From JAGWRA01 sp963711505 (GTDB taxonomy: Bacteria; Acidobacteriota; Vicinamibacteria; Vicinamibacterales; CAVVIG01): a stretch of 64,000 nt of DNA. The translations under genes and the position numbers were made by a program. Within the stretch, counting starts at the first letter, position 1. Each line of letters opens with the position of its first letter. This document shows positions 36,536 through 46,687 of the stretch, in pieces. Location of the stretch: contig CAVQEJ010000001.1 in the NCBI GenBank assembly GCA_963711505.1, forward strand, positions 930,001 through 994,000, given 5' to 3'. The notes beneath the pieces were generated by a model, which worked only from the letters and a program-made list of their open reading frames with translations, had not been told where the DNA came from and did no database searches.

Positions 36536-37348
36536 TTACTTGCTCTTGAACGTGAACGAAACCGTCTGTGTCTGCTTCGGATCGATGGTGACGTCCAGCG
36601 TCTGCTCGCCCAGTTTCTCGTGCCAGGCGGCGAGGACGTAGTGTCCCGGCGGGAGCGTCTTGATGGAGAACGTGCCGTCGGCGGCACTCACCGCGAAGTA
36701 GGGGTTCGGCATCACGCCGACGTAGGCGTTCATCCAGCGGTGCACGTCGCACTTGAACGGCACCATGATCTCCGGGGCCGTGAAGACGTGCGTCATCTTC
36801 ATGCCCTTGAGCGGCTGGCCGGTGTTGAACTCCTGGTTCACCGTCGCGTGCGCATGGATGTTGTGCAGCGTCGCATCCGAGTTGACGACGAGCAGCGGCT
36901 GTCCCGCCCGGATGCCGAAGACGTGCGGCACGTACTGGCAGTTCTGCTGGTCGATCTCGACCGGCGTCGTCGGCACCGGGAACGAGTAGTTGCCGAGTCC
37001 GGACTTCACGTAGACGAACACGTTGGCCAGCCCGCCGTCGGGTCCGACCACGTAGTACGGCTGGCGCGGCGTCGTCCCCTTGGTCGCGCCCACGCAGTAC
37101 GGGTCGGTCTCCATGGTGATGACCGGGTTCTCCGGCGCCTTGCCTTCGAAGACGATCCGGCCGGTGATCGCGCCGGCCGTCGACGGATCGACGGGCTGCG
37201 CCGGCGCGGTGGCGGGGGCCGCCGCCTCTTTCGCGGGCTGACTCTGCGTCCCGCCGCCGCCGCACGCGACCGCTGACAGCGCGGCTGCGAGCGCCAGGGT
37301 GCCGATGCCGCCGACGCGAACTCGTTCTCCAAACATGGCCGTTGTCAT
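36536..37348 (-). CDS. Lipoprotein with cupredoxin-like metal-binding Cys-His-Met motif
   Basis: 270 residues from ATG 37348 (ATG 37336 also possible). Lipobox LSAVACGGG gives a membrane-anchored lipoprotein with a Pro/Ala linker. The middle has ITGRIVFEGKAPENPVITME and GGLANVFVYVKSGLGNY; then HNIHAHATVNQEFNTGQP, and VPFKCDVHRWMNAYVGVMPN, whose Cys-x2-His-x2-Met spacing and upstream His resemble a type 1 copper site. A final beta domain (FSIKTLPPGHYVLAAWHEK) is carboxypeptidase-regulatory-like. Periplasmic copper binding or delivery to an oxidase is inferred from the motif and from ctaB and DUF420 in the same run. It could also be a structural cupredoxin without metal. Confidence 0.78.
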   Translation of the reverse strand: MTTAMFGERVRVGGIGTLALAAALSAVACGGGGTQSQPAKEAAAPATAPAQPVDPSTAGAITGRIVFEGKAPENPVITMETDPYCVGATKGTTPRQPYYVVGPDGGLANVFVYVKSGLGNYSFPVPTTPVEIDQQNCQYVPHVFGIRAGQPLLVVNSDATLHNIHAHATVNQEFNTGQPLKGMKMTHVFTAPEIMVPFKCDVHRWMNAYVGVMPNPYFAVSAADGTFSIKTLPPGHYVLAAWHEKLGEQTLDVTIDPKQTQTVSFTFKSK

Positions 37349-37509
37349 CGTGGTCGTCGTGGTCGTTGTTGCCCGGGGACGAAGGAGACGGGGGACCCGG
37401 GAGGTGGTCGTGCGTCTCAGCAATGGGGATGCGACCGGCGCACCGCCCAACATCATAGTCACAGCCGCCAGCCGGTGCAAACCGCTGGCGGCCGCGGTCC
37501 CCGGACGGC

Positions 37510-38938
37510 TCAGTCGCCCACCGGGGTGCCCGACAGGGTGCCGGCCGGCGCCCCGGCCGCGACCAGCTTCCGCGTGATCCGGTCGGCAATCCAGTGCGGA
37601 TCCCACCATTCGACCGGGTTCACCATGTGCCCGCCCACCGTAATCGTGAAGTGCAGGTGGTCGCCGCCCGCCATGCCCGTCTCGCCGGTCCGGCCGATGA
37701 CCTGGCCCTTCGCCACCGTCTCGCCCGGCTTGACGTCGAACGCCGACAGGTGGCCGTAGAGCGACTGGACGCCCATGCCGTGGTCGATGATGATGCAGTT
37801 CCCGTAGATGCCGAGGTAGCTCGCGAACAGCACCTTGCCGGCGTTGGCGGCCTTCACGGGCACGTTGGCCGTCGATGCGAGATCGAAGCCGAGGTGCACC
37901 TGCTGGTCGATCTCCTTCCCCTCGTAGAAATAGGAGCGGTGATCGGCGAACGCCGACTCGACGGCTGAATTGCCGAGCTGGACGAACGGGCCGTCCCAGA
38001 GGATCCGGGGCGAGGTCTGCGCGGCGAACGACGCGATCTTCTCGGCGTCGATGCGGCGCAGATCGCCGTTGGCCTTCAGGAAGGCCGGCAGCAGATCCTT
38101 CGGTCCGCTGATCGTGATGCCGAGCGACGGCGTCTGCTGGACGATCGGCGGGATGACGCGCTGCAGGAAGCTGTCGGTGATCTCGATATGGCTGCGCCGG
38201 AAGTCCTTCTCGAAGACCTGGTGGTCGAACTGCGCGGTCCCCTCGTTGCCCGCCTCGTCACGCGCGAAGACCTCCATCGGCGTGTTCAGATCCTGATCGT
38301 AGAGCAGCGCGAAGAAGGCCACCTTCAGTCCCGGATCGTTGCCGGGAATGCCGGCGCCCGCGGCGGGGAAGCCCCGGGTACTCGATGTCGCCCACGCGCA
38401 CGCCCGAGTCGTCGGTCGGCGGCGTCACGCGATAGACCACCATTTCCGAGCCACCGAGGTTGATGTAGTGCTTCGTCGAGAGCACCTGGACGAGCGGCGG
38501 CGTCAGGTCGACCTGGATGTCCCGCGAGACGGTCGTCGAAATCTCGCGCAGGCCGAACAGCACCGAACGCGAGGCCGTGGCGACGAGGCGTGCCGGCCCG
38601 GCGTGCAGATCGGGGACGGCCTGCTTGCCGAACGGCTCGGTGATCCGGAGGCGATCGGGCGTGTCCTGGTGGATGGCGGCCTTGTGGCCGCCGGTCAGCG
38701 AGAAGAGCGGAATCTGCTTGTGGTCCTGTTCGACGAGGATGTCGAGCCGGGTGAAGCGGGCGCCCGGGGCCCCGGCGGAGACCTCGAGGGTTCCCTTCTG
38801 GCCGATCACGCGCAGCGGCGCATGGATGTCGAGCGTCGGAGGCGTGGCGCGGCCCGCCACGAACCAGGTGACGCCACCGCCGATGAGGAGCAGCACGACA
38901 ATCAGGAGCAGGAAACGGGAGAAGCGCATGACAGCCAT
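37510..38938 (-). CDS. Membrane-anchored M23 (LytM-type) metallopeptidase
   Basis: About 475 residues. ATG at 38938 or 38929, single N-terminal anchor (FLLLIVVLLLIGGGVTWFVA). A long beta-rich periplasmic region of about 300 residues is followed by the peptidase domain. Zinc ligands are visible in QQVHLGFDLAST (H...D) and DHLHFTI (HxH), with YGNCIIIDHGMGVQSLYGHLS between them. The intact ligand set predicts an active peptidoglycan endopeptidase. Frame break near 38370 separates DIEYPGLP from PGNDPGLKVAFFALLY. It may be transcribed with the lipoprotein gene 160 bases downstream. Confidence 0.88.
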
Positions 38939-39015
38939 GATACCGCGGCCGGTCCCGGTCCTTGCGGGCGTTCAGAGCTCGACTGGAGAGATTTTCGGCC
39001 CATCGGTCGAGATGG

Positions 39016-39045
39016 TTGACCTCGAGGCGTCAGCTTTGCGAAGAT
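39016..39045 (+). promoter_or_regulatory. Promoter candidate for tRNA-Glu
   Basis: TTGACC (39016-39021), 18 bases, GAAGAT (39040-39045). The start of transcription would fall about 15 bases before the tRNA. The -10 is weak (three of six). Confidence 0.35.
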
Positions 39046-39066
39046 GGGGGTTCACACCCCGAGGGT

Positions 39067-39141
39067 GCCGGTATCGTCTAGGGGTCAGGACACGTGGTTC
39101 TCAGCCACGGGACCGGGGTTCGAATCCCCGTACCGGTACCA
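39067..39141 (+). tRNA. tRNA-Glu (anticodon CUC)
   Basis: A complete cloverleaf can be drawn. Acceptor GCCGGTA pairs with TACCGGT (one G-U), D-arm TCTAGGGGTCAGGA, anticodon stem CGTGG/CCACG with loop TTCTCAG giving CUC, T-arm CGGGG-TTCGAAT-CCCCG, discriminator A and an encoded CCA (39139-39141). The 75-base length is normal. It supplies the substrate for HemA in the C5 haem route, though it is not linked to that operon. Confidence 0.97.
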
Positions 39142-39227
39142 AATAACCCCACGCGACGATCGGTGACACCACACGCGCAGGCCGGCACACCGACCTCCCG
39201 CACCCCGGGCAAGGAGGCCATACCGTC

Positions 39228-39500
39228 ATGCCGAAGTTCGTCATCGAGAGAGAGATTCCGGGCGCGGGCCAGCTGTCGGCCGACGAGCTGCACGCGATCT
39301 CGCAGAAGTCCTGCGCCGTGCTGAACAGCATGGGGCCGCAGATTCAGTGGGTGGAGAGCTTCGTCACCGACGACAAGATCTACTGCATCTATGTCGCGCC
39401 CGACGAGGCGTCGGTGCGGCAGCACGCGCAGCAGGGCGGCTTCCCGGCGAACCGCGTGTCGCAGGTCCGGCGGATGATCGATCCGACGACCGCGGAATAA
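39228..39500 (+). CDS. DUF4242 (nickel-binding-like) small protein
   Basis: 90 residues. ATG at 39228 with AAGGAGG ten bases upstream. The sequence MPKFVIEREIPGAGQLSADE and VESFVTDDKIYCIYVAPDEA...ANRVSQVRRMIDPTTAE fits the DUF4242 ferredoxin-like fold, whose members include nickel-binding proteins. Conserved Glu near the N-terminus and the YxxY...D region are present. Function here is not known. Its stop is 18 bases from the convergent TPR gene. Confidence 0.85.
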   Translation: MPKFVIEREIPGAGQLSADELHAISQKSCAVLNSMGPQIQWVESFVTDDKIYCIYVAPDEASVRQHAQQGGFPANRVSQVRRMIDPTTAE

Positions 39501-39518
39501 TCGGCCGGGGCGTTCGGC

Positions 39519-40769
39519 TCAGCGGCCGTCGCTGGTGCCGGGGCGCGTGTACGGCGTCGCCAGCAGCCGGGTGGCCCGCGCCACGCCGATCGGGTCGTCG
39601 TCTTCGTTTCCCAGCGTGACGGCCGTCTGGTACTGGGCCACCGCCTGGCTCCGATCGCCGGCCAGATCGGCCAGCTTGCCGAGCTCGGTGTGGGCGCGGC
39701 CGTGGACCCACGCGCGCCCGGTCGCCGCCAGGCAGGCCTGGAGGTCGGCGGACGCCTCCCTGGTGCGACCGAGGGCCACCCGGGCTGCGCCCCGCTCGTA
39801 GAGCCAGAGCGCCTGCTCGCCGTACATCCGTTCGCGCGTGTCGTGCGCGAGCAGCGCGAAGCCGGCATCGAGCTGCCGCTCGGCGTCCGCCGGCCGGTGT
39901 GCGCGCAGCGCCGTCGCTCCCGCCTCCAGCCACAGCAGCCGGTTCCGCGGATGCTTCTGTTCGAGCTCGGCCAGGACCTTCAGCGCGTCCCCGTATCGCT
40001 TCTCGCGGTTGTACAGCAGGACGAGCGCCATCCTGGCGTCGTTCTGGTTCTCGCCGGGATAGGCGGCGGCCGCTTCGATCAGCTTCAGCCCCGCCTCGCG
40101 ACCGCCCGAGAAGCCGACCAGCTTCGCGATGACGCGGAACGCCCACGGCAGCGTCGACACCATGTAGCGGTAGGTGCCGACGATCAGGCCGGCGTCGGCG
40201 CGCGACGGATCGATCTCCATCGCCTGCTCTTCTTCCTTGTACGCCTGCCGCGCCGCCTTCAGGGCCTCGAACTTGCTGTCACCGACAGTTGCGGTGTACG
40301 AGGCGAGCAGTCCGAGGGCGGAGCCGAGCTGGTAATGGGCATCGGCCGAGTCGGGATGGGCCGAGACCTCGTCGTGTGCCAGCGCGATCGCGCGGTCCAG
40401 GTCCTGGTGGAACAGGGCGGTCAGCTCCGGCGGCGGCGTCCGCATGGAGGCCGGCGGCTTCGCGAAGCGGCCGAGGTAGTTGTCCGCGGTCACCAGGCCG
40501 CGCGTGAACATGATGTGCAGCCAGACCATGGCGGCGCGGGCGCGGTACGCCGCCGGGTCGTGCGGATCGGCAGCGATGGCCTCCGCGTAGACCTTCATCG
40601 CTTCCGGGTAGTCGAGGTTGTAGCCGAGCTCCGCGCCGCGGGCGCGGAGGGCGCGGGACTCCTGGTTCGCGGTGGCGGAGTGCGCGGCGAGCAGCAGCAC
40701 GAGAACCGCACCGGCGGCAACCGACGGGCGGCGCCATCGGCAGACCGGGCGCGGAGGAAGGGACGTCAT
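39519..40769 (-). CDS. Secreted TPR-repeat protein
   Basis: 416 residues from ATG 40769 (MTSLPPRPVCRWRRP). Signal segment at about 15-35 (VAAGAVLVLLLAAHSATANQ). TPR-like helices throughout, for example YNLDYPEAMKVYAEAIAADP, DSADAHYQLGSALGLLASYT, RKAYGDAL-type repeats (YGDALKVLAELEQKHPRNRL) and DRSQAVAQYQTAVTLGNEDD. I recognise no enzymatic domain. The frame continues upstream into ornithine cyclodeaminase only because that gene's end is frame-shifted. Confidence 0.82.
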   Translation of the reverse strand: MTSLPPRPVCRWRRPSVAAGAVLVLLLAAHSATANQESRALRARGAELGYNLDYPEAMKVYAEAIAADPHDPAAYRARAAMVWLHIMFTRGLVTADNYLGRFAKPPASMRTPPPELTALFHQDLDRAIALAHDEVSAHPDSADAHYQLGSALGLLASYTATVGDSKFEALKAARQAYKEEEQAMEIDPSRADAGLIVGTYRYMVSTLPWAFRVIAKLVGFSGGREAGLKLIEAAAAYPGENQNDARMALVLLYNREKRYGDALKVLAELEQKHPRNRLLWLEAGATALRAHRPADAERQLDAGFALLAHDTRERMYGEQALWLYERGAARVALGRTREASADLQACLAATGRAWVHGRAHTELGKLADLAGDRSQAVAQYQTAVTLGNEDDDPIGVARATRLLATPYTRPGTSDGR

Positions 40770-40819
40770 CACGGACCTGGAAGCATTGTACGATGTCCCT
40801 GAGCCGGTCGAGCGCCGCG

Positions 40820-41810
40820 TTAGAGCGTCAGTTCCTTCCCGATGCCGCGCTCGATCGCGCGGCGGTAGGCGAGAATCGGCGGCCACCACGTCCTCCACGG
40901 CCATGCCGAGCGACTTGAAGATGGTGATCTGGTCCGCCGACTGGCGGCCCGGGATGGTGCCGGCGACCGCCGCGCCCAGTTCGCCGGCGATGTGATCCAC
41001 GCCGAACCGCCGCTCGGCCACGCCCATGACGATGTCGCCGCACTCGACGAGCGCCGCCGCCCGGGAGTCGACGAAGAAGCGCGCCTGCTCGGTGAGCTTC
41101 GGATCGATCTCCCGCTGGTCGAACCGCGTGGCGCCGACGGAAATGACGTGCGCGCCCGGCTTCACCCAGTCGGCGTCGATGACCGGCGTCGGCGACGCCG
41201 TGACGAGCACGACGATGTCGGCGCCGCGCACGGCGTCGGCGGCCGACCCGGACGCGGTGAGGGACGCGGTCGTCCGGCTCCGCATCTCGTCCACGCATTC
41301 GCGGAGGTGCGCCGCGTTCGGGCTCCACACGCGAACATCCTTCAACGTGTGGACGCGCCCCAGCGCCTCGAGATGGCTGCGCGCCTGCACGCCGGAGCCG
41401 ATGACCGCGAGCGTGGAGGCCTTGGGCGCCGCCAGCAGGCGCGAGGAGACAGCCGAGGCGGCCGCCGTTCGCGCCTCGGTGATGTACCGGCCGTCCATGA
41501 CGGCAATGAGCGCGCCCGTCGTCGGATCCATCAAGACGATGGTGCCGAGATGTGAAGGCAGCCCCTTTGCGGCGTTGTCGTGGAAGACCGTCACCAGCTT
41601 CGTGCCGAGCGCCGGCGGGTTCGGGATGTACGCCGGCATCACGGCCATGAACGACTTCACCGGTTCGATGGAGATGACCGGCCGCACGGGCTGCACGACG
41701 TCGCCTGCCGAGAAGCGCGTCAGCGCCGTCGCCATGCCGTCGATCAGGTCGTCCATCGACAGCACCTGGGTGACGTCCTGTTCGGTCAGCAGCCGGAACT
41801 TGATAGGCAT
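40820..41810 (-). CDS. Ornithine cyclodeaminase / mu-crystallin family
   Basis: About 330 residues, ATG at 41810. NAD(P)-binding Rossmann block LAVIGSGVQARSHLEALGRV, the substrate-side motif KLVTVFHDNAAKGLPSHLGT, and PGAHVISVGATRFDQREID are those of the family, which includes ornithine cyclodeaminase, alanine dehydrogenase and pyrroline-2-carboxylate or ketimine reductases. The intended C-terminus, YRRAIERGIGKELTL then TAA (40822-40820), is one frame off from the body; break near 40880. It is divergent from a proline racemase family gene, so a role in proline/hydroxyproline catabolism (for example pyrroline-carboxylate reduction) is plausible. Confidence 0.87.
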
Positions 41811-41853
41811 GGCGGGGATTATAATCGACGGCGTCGCGCACGGCGCGCAGGAA

Positions 41854-42005
41854 GCGAGCCGCGTGAGGCGAGCGAGTGCAGGGAGCCGGGGTTCGGGGCG
41901 GAGCCCCGATTGAAAACGGCCCGCACAGCGGGCCCGCGAACGGAACGGCGCGAGCCGCGTGAGGCGAGCGAGTGCAGGGAGCCGGGGTTCGGGGCGGAGC
42001 CCCGA
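41854..42005 (+). repeat. Dispersed hairpin element, family 1, copy c: two identical 56-base units
   Basis: 41854-41909 and 41950-42005 are identical over 56 bases. Each contains GCGAGCCGCGTGAGGCGAGC and the hairpin CGGGGC-GGA-GCCCCG. The 40 bases between are the left part of the element (GGCCCGCACAGCGGGCCCGC). The second unit ends six bases before the ATG of the proline racemase gene. Confidence 0.9.
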
Positions 42006-42011
42006 CTAATC

Positions 42012-43052
42012 ATGATCAGGAAAATCCAGACCATCGACGCGCACGCCGCCGGGGAGCCGCTGCGGCTCATCGTGTCGGGCTTCCCGTCGCCCGACGGCCG
42101 GACCATGCTGGAGAAGCGGGCGTGGCTGCGGCGGCACGTCGATCACCTGCGGCGCGCCCTCATGCTCGAGCCGCGCGGGCACGCCGACATGTACGGCGCG
42201 CTGCTCACCGAGCCGGTCACGAAGGACGCCGACGCCGGCATCCTGTTCATGCACAACGAGGGCTACAGCACGATGTGCGGCCACGGCGTGATGGCCGTTG
42301 TCACGATCGCGATCGAGCGGCAGCTGCTGATGCCGCGCGATCCGGACGGCGCGATCCTGCTCGATTCACCGGCAGGCCTGATCCGGGCCCGCGCGCACCT
42401 CGTCGGCCGCGATCGCGGGCACGGCGGCAGCACGGCTCCCGACGCGGCCCCGATCCGCGTGGAGAAGGTCTCGTTCATCAACGTGCCGTCGTTCGTGCTG
42501 CAGGCCGGATTGCGCCTGAAGGCCGGAGGGCGGGATCTCGCCGTGGACGTCGCCTTCGGCGGCGCGTTCTACGCGCTCGTCGACAGCGAAGCCGCCGGCG
42601 TGCCGCTCGACAGGGCGCACGTGCAGGAGCTGCGGCGGCTGGGCATGGAGATCAAGCAGCAGGTGGAATCCCGCCAGAAGATCGTCCATCCGCAGGATCC
42701 CGGGCTGACGGGCATCTACGGCACGATCTTCACGGCACCGGCGCAATCGGAGGATGCCGACCTGCGTCAGGTGACGATCTTCGCCGACGCCGAAGTCGAC
42801 CGATCGCCGTGCGGCACCTGCACGTCGGCCACCATGGCGGTGCTCGACGCGATGGGGCTGCTGTCGGAAGACCGGCCGTTCGTGCCCGAGAGCATCATCG
42901 GCACGCGGTTCGAAGGACGGGTCGCGGGGCGGACGACGGTTGGCGACTTTCCCGCGGTCGTTCCCGAGATTTCCGGATCGGCCTGGATCACCGGCGAGCA
43001 CACCTTCCTCATCGACGAGGACGATCCGCTGAGCCACGGCTTTCGGATCTGA
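42012..43052 (+). CDS. Proline racemase / 4-hydroxyproline epimerase family
   Basis: 346 residues. ATG at 42012; no Shine-Dalgarno is visible because the repeat unit ends six bases upstream. Both catalytic cysteines are present: GYSTMCGHGVMAV near residue 93 and DRSPCGTCTSATMA near residue 263. Trans-3-hydroxyproline dehydratases have Thr at the second site, so this is an epimerase or racemase. The N-terminus TIDAHAAGEPLRLIVSG is typical. The GT(C) in place of the common GT(G) after the second Cys is unusual. Divergent from ornithine cyclodeaminase, which suggests amino-acid catabolism of hydroxyproline or proline. Confidence 0.9.
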   Translation: MIRKIQTIDAHAAGEPLRLIVSGFPSPDGRTMLEKRAWLRRHVDHLRRALMLEPRGHADMYGALLTEPVTKDADAGILFMHNEGYSTMCGHGVMAVVTIAIERQLLMPRDPDGAILLDSPAGLIRARAHLVGRDRGHGGSTAPDAAPIRVEKVSFINVPSFVLQAGLRLKAGGRDLAVDVAFGGAFYALVDSEAAGVPLDRAHVQELRRLGMEIKQQVESRQKIVHPQDPGLTGIYGTIFTAPAQSEDADLRQVTIFADAEVDRSPCGTCTSATMAVLDAMGLLSEDRPFVPESIIGTRFEGRVAGRTTVGDFPAVVPEISGSAWITGEHTFLIDEDDPLSHGFRI

Positions 43053-43104
43053 GCGGCGTAATCATTATTCAGTGGCGCCGGGGCCCCACCCCCGGCGCGA
43101 ACTG

Positions 43105-43165
43105 ACGCCGATGCCTCGCTCCGGATTTCCATGTCCGTCGCTCGGCATGGCCTCCGGCGAAGTCC
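43105..43165 (+). repeat. Dispersed element family 2, copy A
   Basis: Begins ACGCCGATGCCTCGC and ends TCGGCATG...CCGGCGAAGTC. It matches the reverse complement of 56019-56078 over about 60 bases with only a few changes, and lies between two convergent genes. Confidence 0.85.
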
Positions 43166-43196
43166 ACTGCCCGCGCTCGGCTGCTTCAGCCTCGCG

Positions 43197-44963
<1,767 letters not shown>

Positions 44964-45189
44964 AGGACCTCCTTCAGCCGGGGTTCGGAGCCGCTGTGCG
45001 AGCGGCCGATCCGGCGCTGTCAGGAATCGTCGTGCACGGTCGGACGGCCGATGTGCGCATGCTGACCGGAACCGGACACCGCGCGACACCCGGTCACGTC
45101 GACGGTTTGCACAAGCGGAAGAGCGCCGAGATTCTAGCAGAACGCCATGACACCCGTGCATGACCGATCGAGGTGCGCAGGACGGTTAA

Positions 45190-45280
45190 CGGCCCGCACG
45201 GCGGGCCCGCGAACGGAACGGAGCGAGCCGCTCCACGCGAGCGAGTGAAGTGAGCCGGGGTCTGGGGCAGAGCCCCAGCT
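45190..45280 (+). repeat. Dispersed hairpin element, family 1, copy e
   Basis: The fullest copy: GGCCCGCACGGCGGGCCCGC, then CGAACGGAACGGAGCGAGCC, then CACGCGAGCGAGTGAAGTGA, then the hairpin TGGGGC-AGA-GCCCCA. It lies 55 bases before a small open frame with a good ribosome site. Confidence 0.88.
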
Positions 45281-45334
45281 AAACTTTCGATGCGCGGCCG
45301 CCGTCTAACCGGAAAGAGAAAGGCAGGTGGGACG

Positions 45335-45421
45335 ATGTACGACCTGAGCTTTTCCGCCACGGCGGACTGGGTTGTCGCCGCTTTGCTCGTCGTCGCGATG
45401 ACGGTCGCCGCGTTCGCGTAG
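45335..45421 (+). CDS. Putative 28-residue single-span membrane protein
   Basis: ATG at 45335, stop TAG at 45419-45421. A purine-rich site (AGGCAGGTGGG) lies just upstream. The product begins MYDLSFSATADW and continues with a hydrophobic stretch of about 16 residues (VVAALLVVAMTVAAFA), long enough for a short membrane span. I do not recognise it. It lies between a family-1 repeat element and the convergent VWA gene. Size and composition fit a bacterial small membrane protein, but it could be chance. Confidence 0.4.
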   Translation: MYDLSFSATADWVVAALLVVAMTVAAFA

Positions 45422-45460
45422 GAACGCGCTTCGTACACGATCGCGGAGGCAGCGGGCCGG

Positions 45461-46424
45461 CTACCTGCCTGACGGGGCGATGCCGTCGGCGGACGCCACG
45501 TACGTCTTCCGCGCCCGTACCCGCATGCCGGGCCGGGTGACGCGGACGGTCAGCTTGTGAATCTTGCCGTCGAGGTTCGTCGGCGAGAAGCCGAGGACGT
45601 ACTGGCTGTGCAGCTCCTGGGCGACCCGGGTGAAGGTGGACGCGAGATCGCTCGTCTTCCTCAACTCGAAGTAGCCGCCGCCCGTTTCCTCCGCGAGCTT
45701 CGCCAGATGGCGATCCGGACGGGTGCGGACCTGCCGCACCCCGTCGAAGGTACTCACTCTCCAGTCCGATCGCGTAAATCATCACCTCTTCCGAACGGGC
45801 GCGGTCGAGCACCGTGCCGAAGCCGGTATGGCTCGCGGTGTCGTCACCGTCGGTGAAGACGAGGATGACGCGCCGGCCCTTCACGGTCTCGAGCTGATCG
45901 AGGCCGGCGGCGATGGCGTCGTAGAGGCGTGTCGGATTGCCGTAGTCGAGATCGCGCAGGTACGCGATGAGGTCGTCGCGATCGGACGTGAACGGGCCGC
46001 TGAGCTGAATCTTGTCGTTGAAGGCCCCGACCATCCCCTTGTCGGCCGGCAGCAGACGGATCAGGAACTGTTCGGCGGCGGCGCGCAGCAGATCGAGGTT
46101 GTCGGTCATGCTGGCACTGGTGTCGAGCAGGACCGCGACGGTGATCGGTTCCACTTCGTTCTTGAAGACCGTCAGTGGCTGGGGGCGGTCGTTGTCGAGC
46201 ACCTCGAAGTCGTCCTTCGTGAGGTTCGGCACGAGGCGGTTGTCCCGGTCGGTGACGGTGGCGTACAGCGCCACGACCTGGGTGCCCGTGCGGAACAGTG
46301 GTGCCTGGGGTGCCTGGGGTGCCTGGGACGACGTCGCCGGCGGGGCGGGCGGTGGCTGGGCCGCGGCTCCGGTGGCGAGGAACAGGGCCGCCAGCAGCGT
46401 ACCGGCGTTTCGGGCGAGTGGCAT
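45461..46424 (-). CDS. Secreted VWA protein (Acidobacterial VWFA-related family), intact MIDAS
   Basis: About 320 residues, ATG at 46424, signal peptide to about residue 23 (LFLATGAAAQ), then a proline-rich stretch with the repeated word QAP (a 9-base tandem repeat GGTGCCTGG at 46303-46330). Family module VVALYATVTDRDNRLVPNLT and DDFEVLDNDRPQPLTVF; metal site VLLDTSASMTDNL; LVFTDGDDTASH; ending QELHSQYVLGFSPTNLDGK. Closest in design to the VWA gene at 9633-10649. Frame break near 45750. Stands alone, not in an operon. Confidence 0.85.
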
Positions 46425-46544
46425 ATTTCGAGCTTAGCAACCCCCTTGCGGGGGCGCAACGGGATTGGTGCATACCGTCCAGCTGCCGGGGAGTGGCCGG
46501 TTTTCCGCTGGGTGGCGGGCCGTTGCGGGGCGGCATTTTGCCGC

Positions 46545-46573
46545 TTGATCCGGCCGGGCGGCTCGCGTACACT
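46545..46573 (+). promoter_or_regulatory. Promoter for the FTR1 iron permease gene
   Basis: TTGATC (46545-46550), 17 bases, TACACT (46568-46573). Each hexamer matches at four of six positions. The start point would fall about 46580, directly before the inverted repeat at 46585-46599. Confidence 0.5.
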
Positions 46574-46584
46574 TTGGACGATAT

Positions 46585-46599
46585 TGAGACTAAGTCTCA
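46585..46599. promoter_or_regulatory. Fur-like operator (7-1-7 inverted repeat)
   Basis: TGAGACT-A-AGTCTCA is a perfect 7-1-7 palindrome that keeps the conserved outer TGA/TCA and inner bases of the Fur 7-1-7 box (TGATAAT-N-ATTATCA). It lies just downstream of the -10 of an iron-permease promoter, a classical repressor position. Confidence 0.65.
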
Positions 46600-46687
46600 G
46601 TTATTGCTGCGCACGGTCCCCCCGGCGGGCGCTTCCCCCGGCGTCGCAGAAAGCATCCATGGCCGAGTCACAGAGCTGAGGCACGTC

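Larger units (their letters stand above)
44964..45460. other. Intergenic region between ggt and a VWA gene
   Basis: About 500 bases. It holds copy e of the family-1 element (45190-45280) and one short open frame (45335-45421). 44970-45180 contains no recognised feature apart from a partial CAGCCGGGGTTCGGAG resemblance to family 1. Confidence 0.6.

Noticed and set aside
39519..41810. A fused ornithine cyclodeaminase-TPR protein
   Set aside because: The cyclodeaminase has a proper C-terminus and TAA in the neighbouring frame at 40820, and the TPR protein has its own ATG and signal peptide.
44970..45010. An extra copy of the family-1 element near the start of ggt
   Set aside because: Only CAGCCGGGGTTCGGAG resembles it; the hairpin and the GCGAGCGAGTG block are missing.
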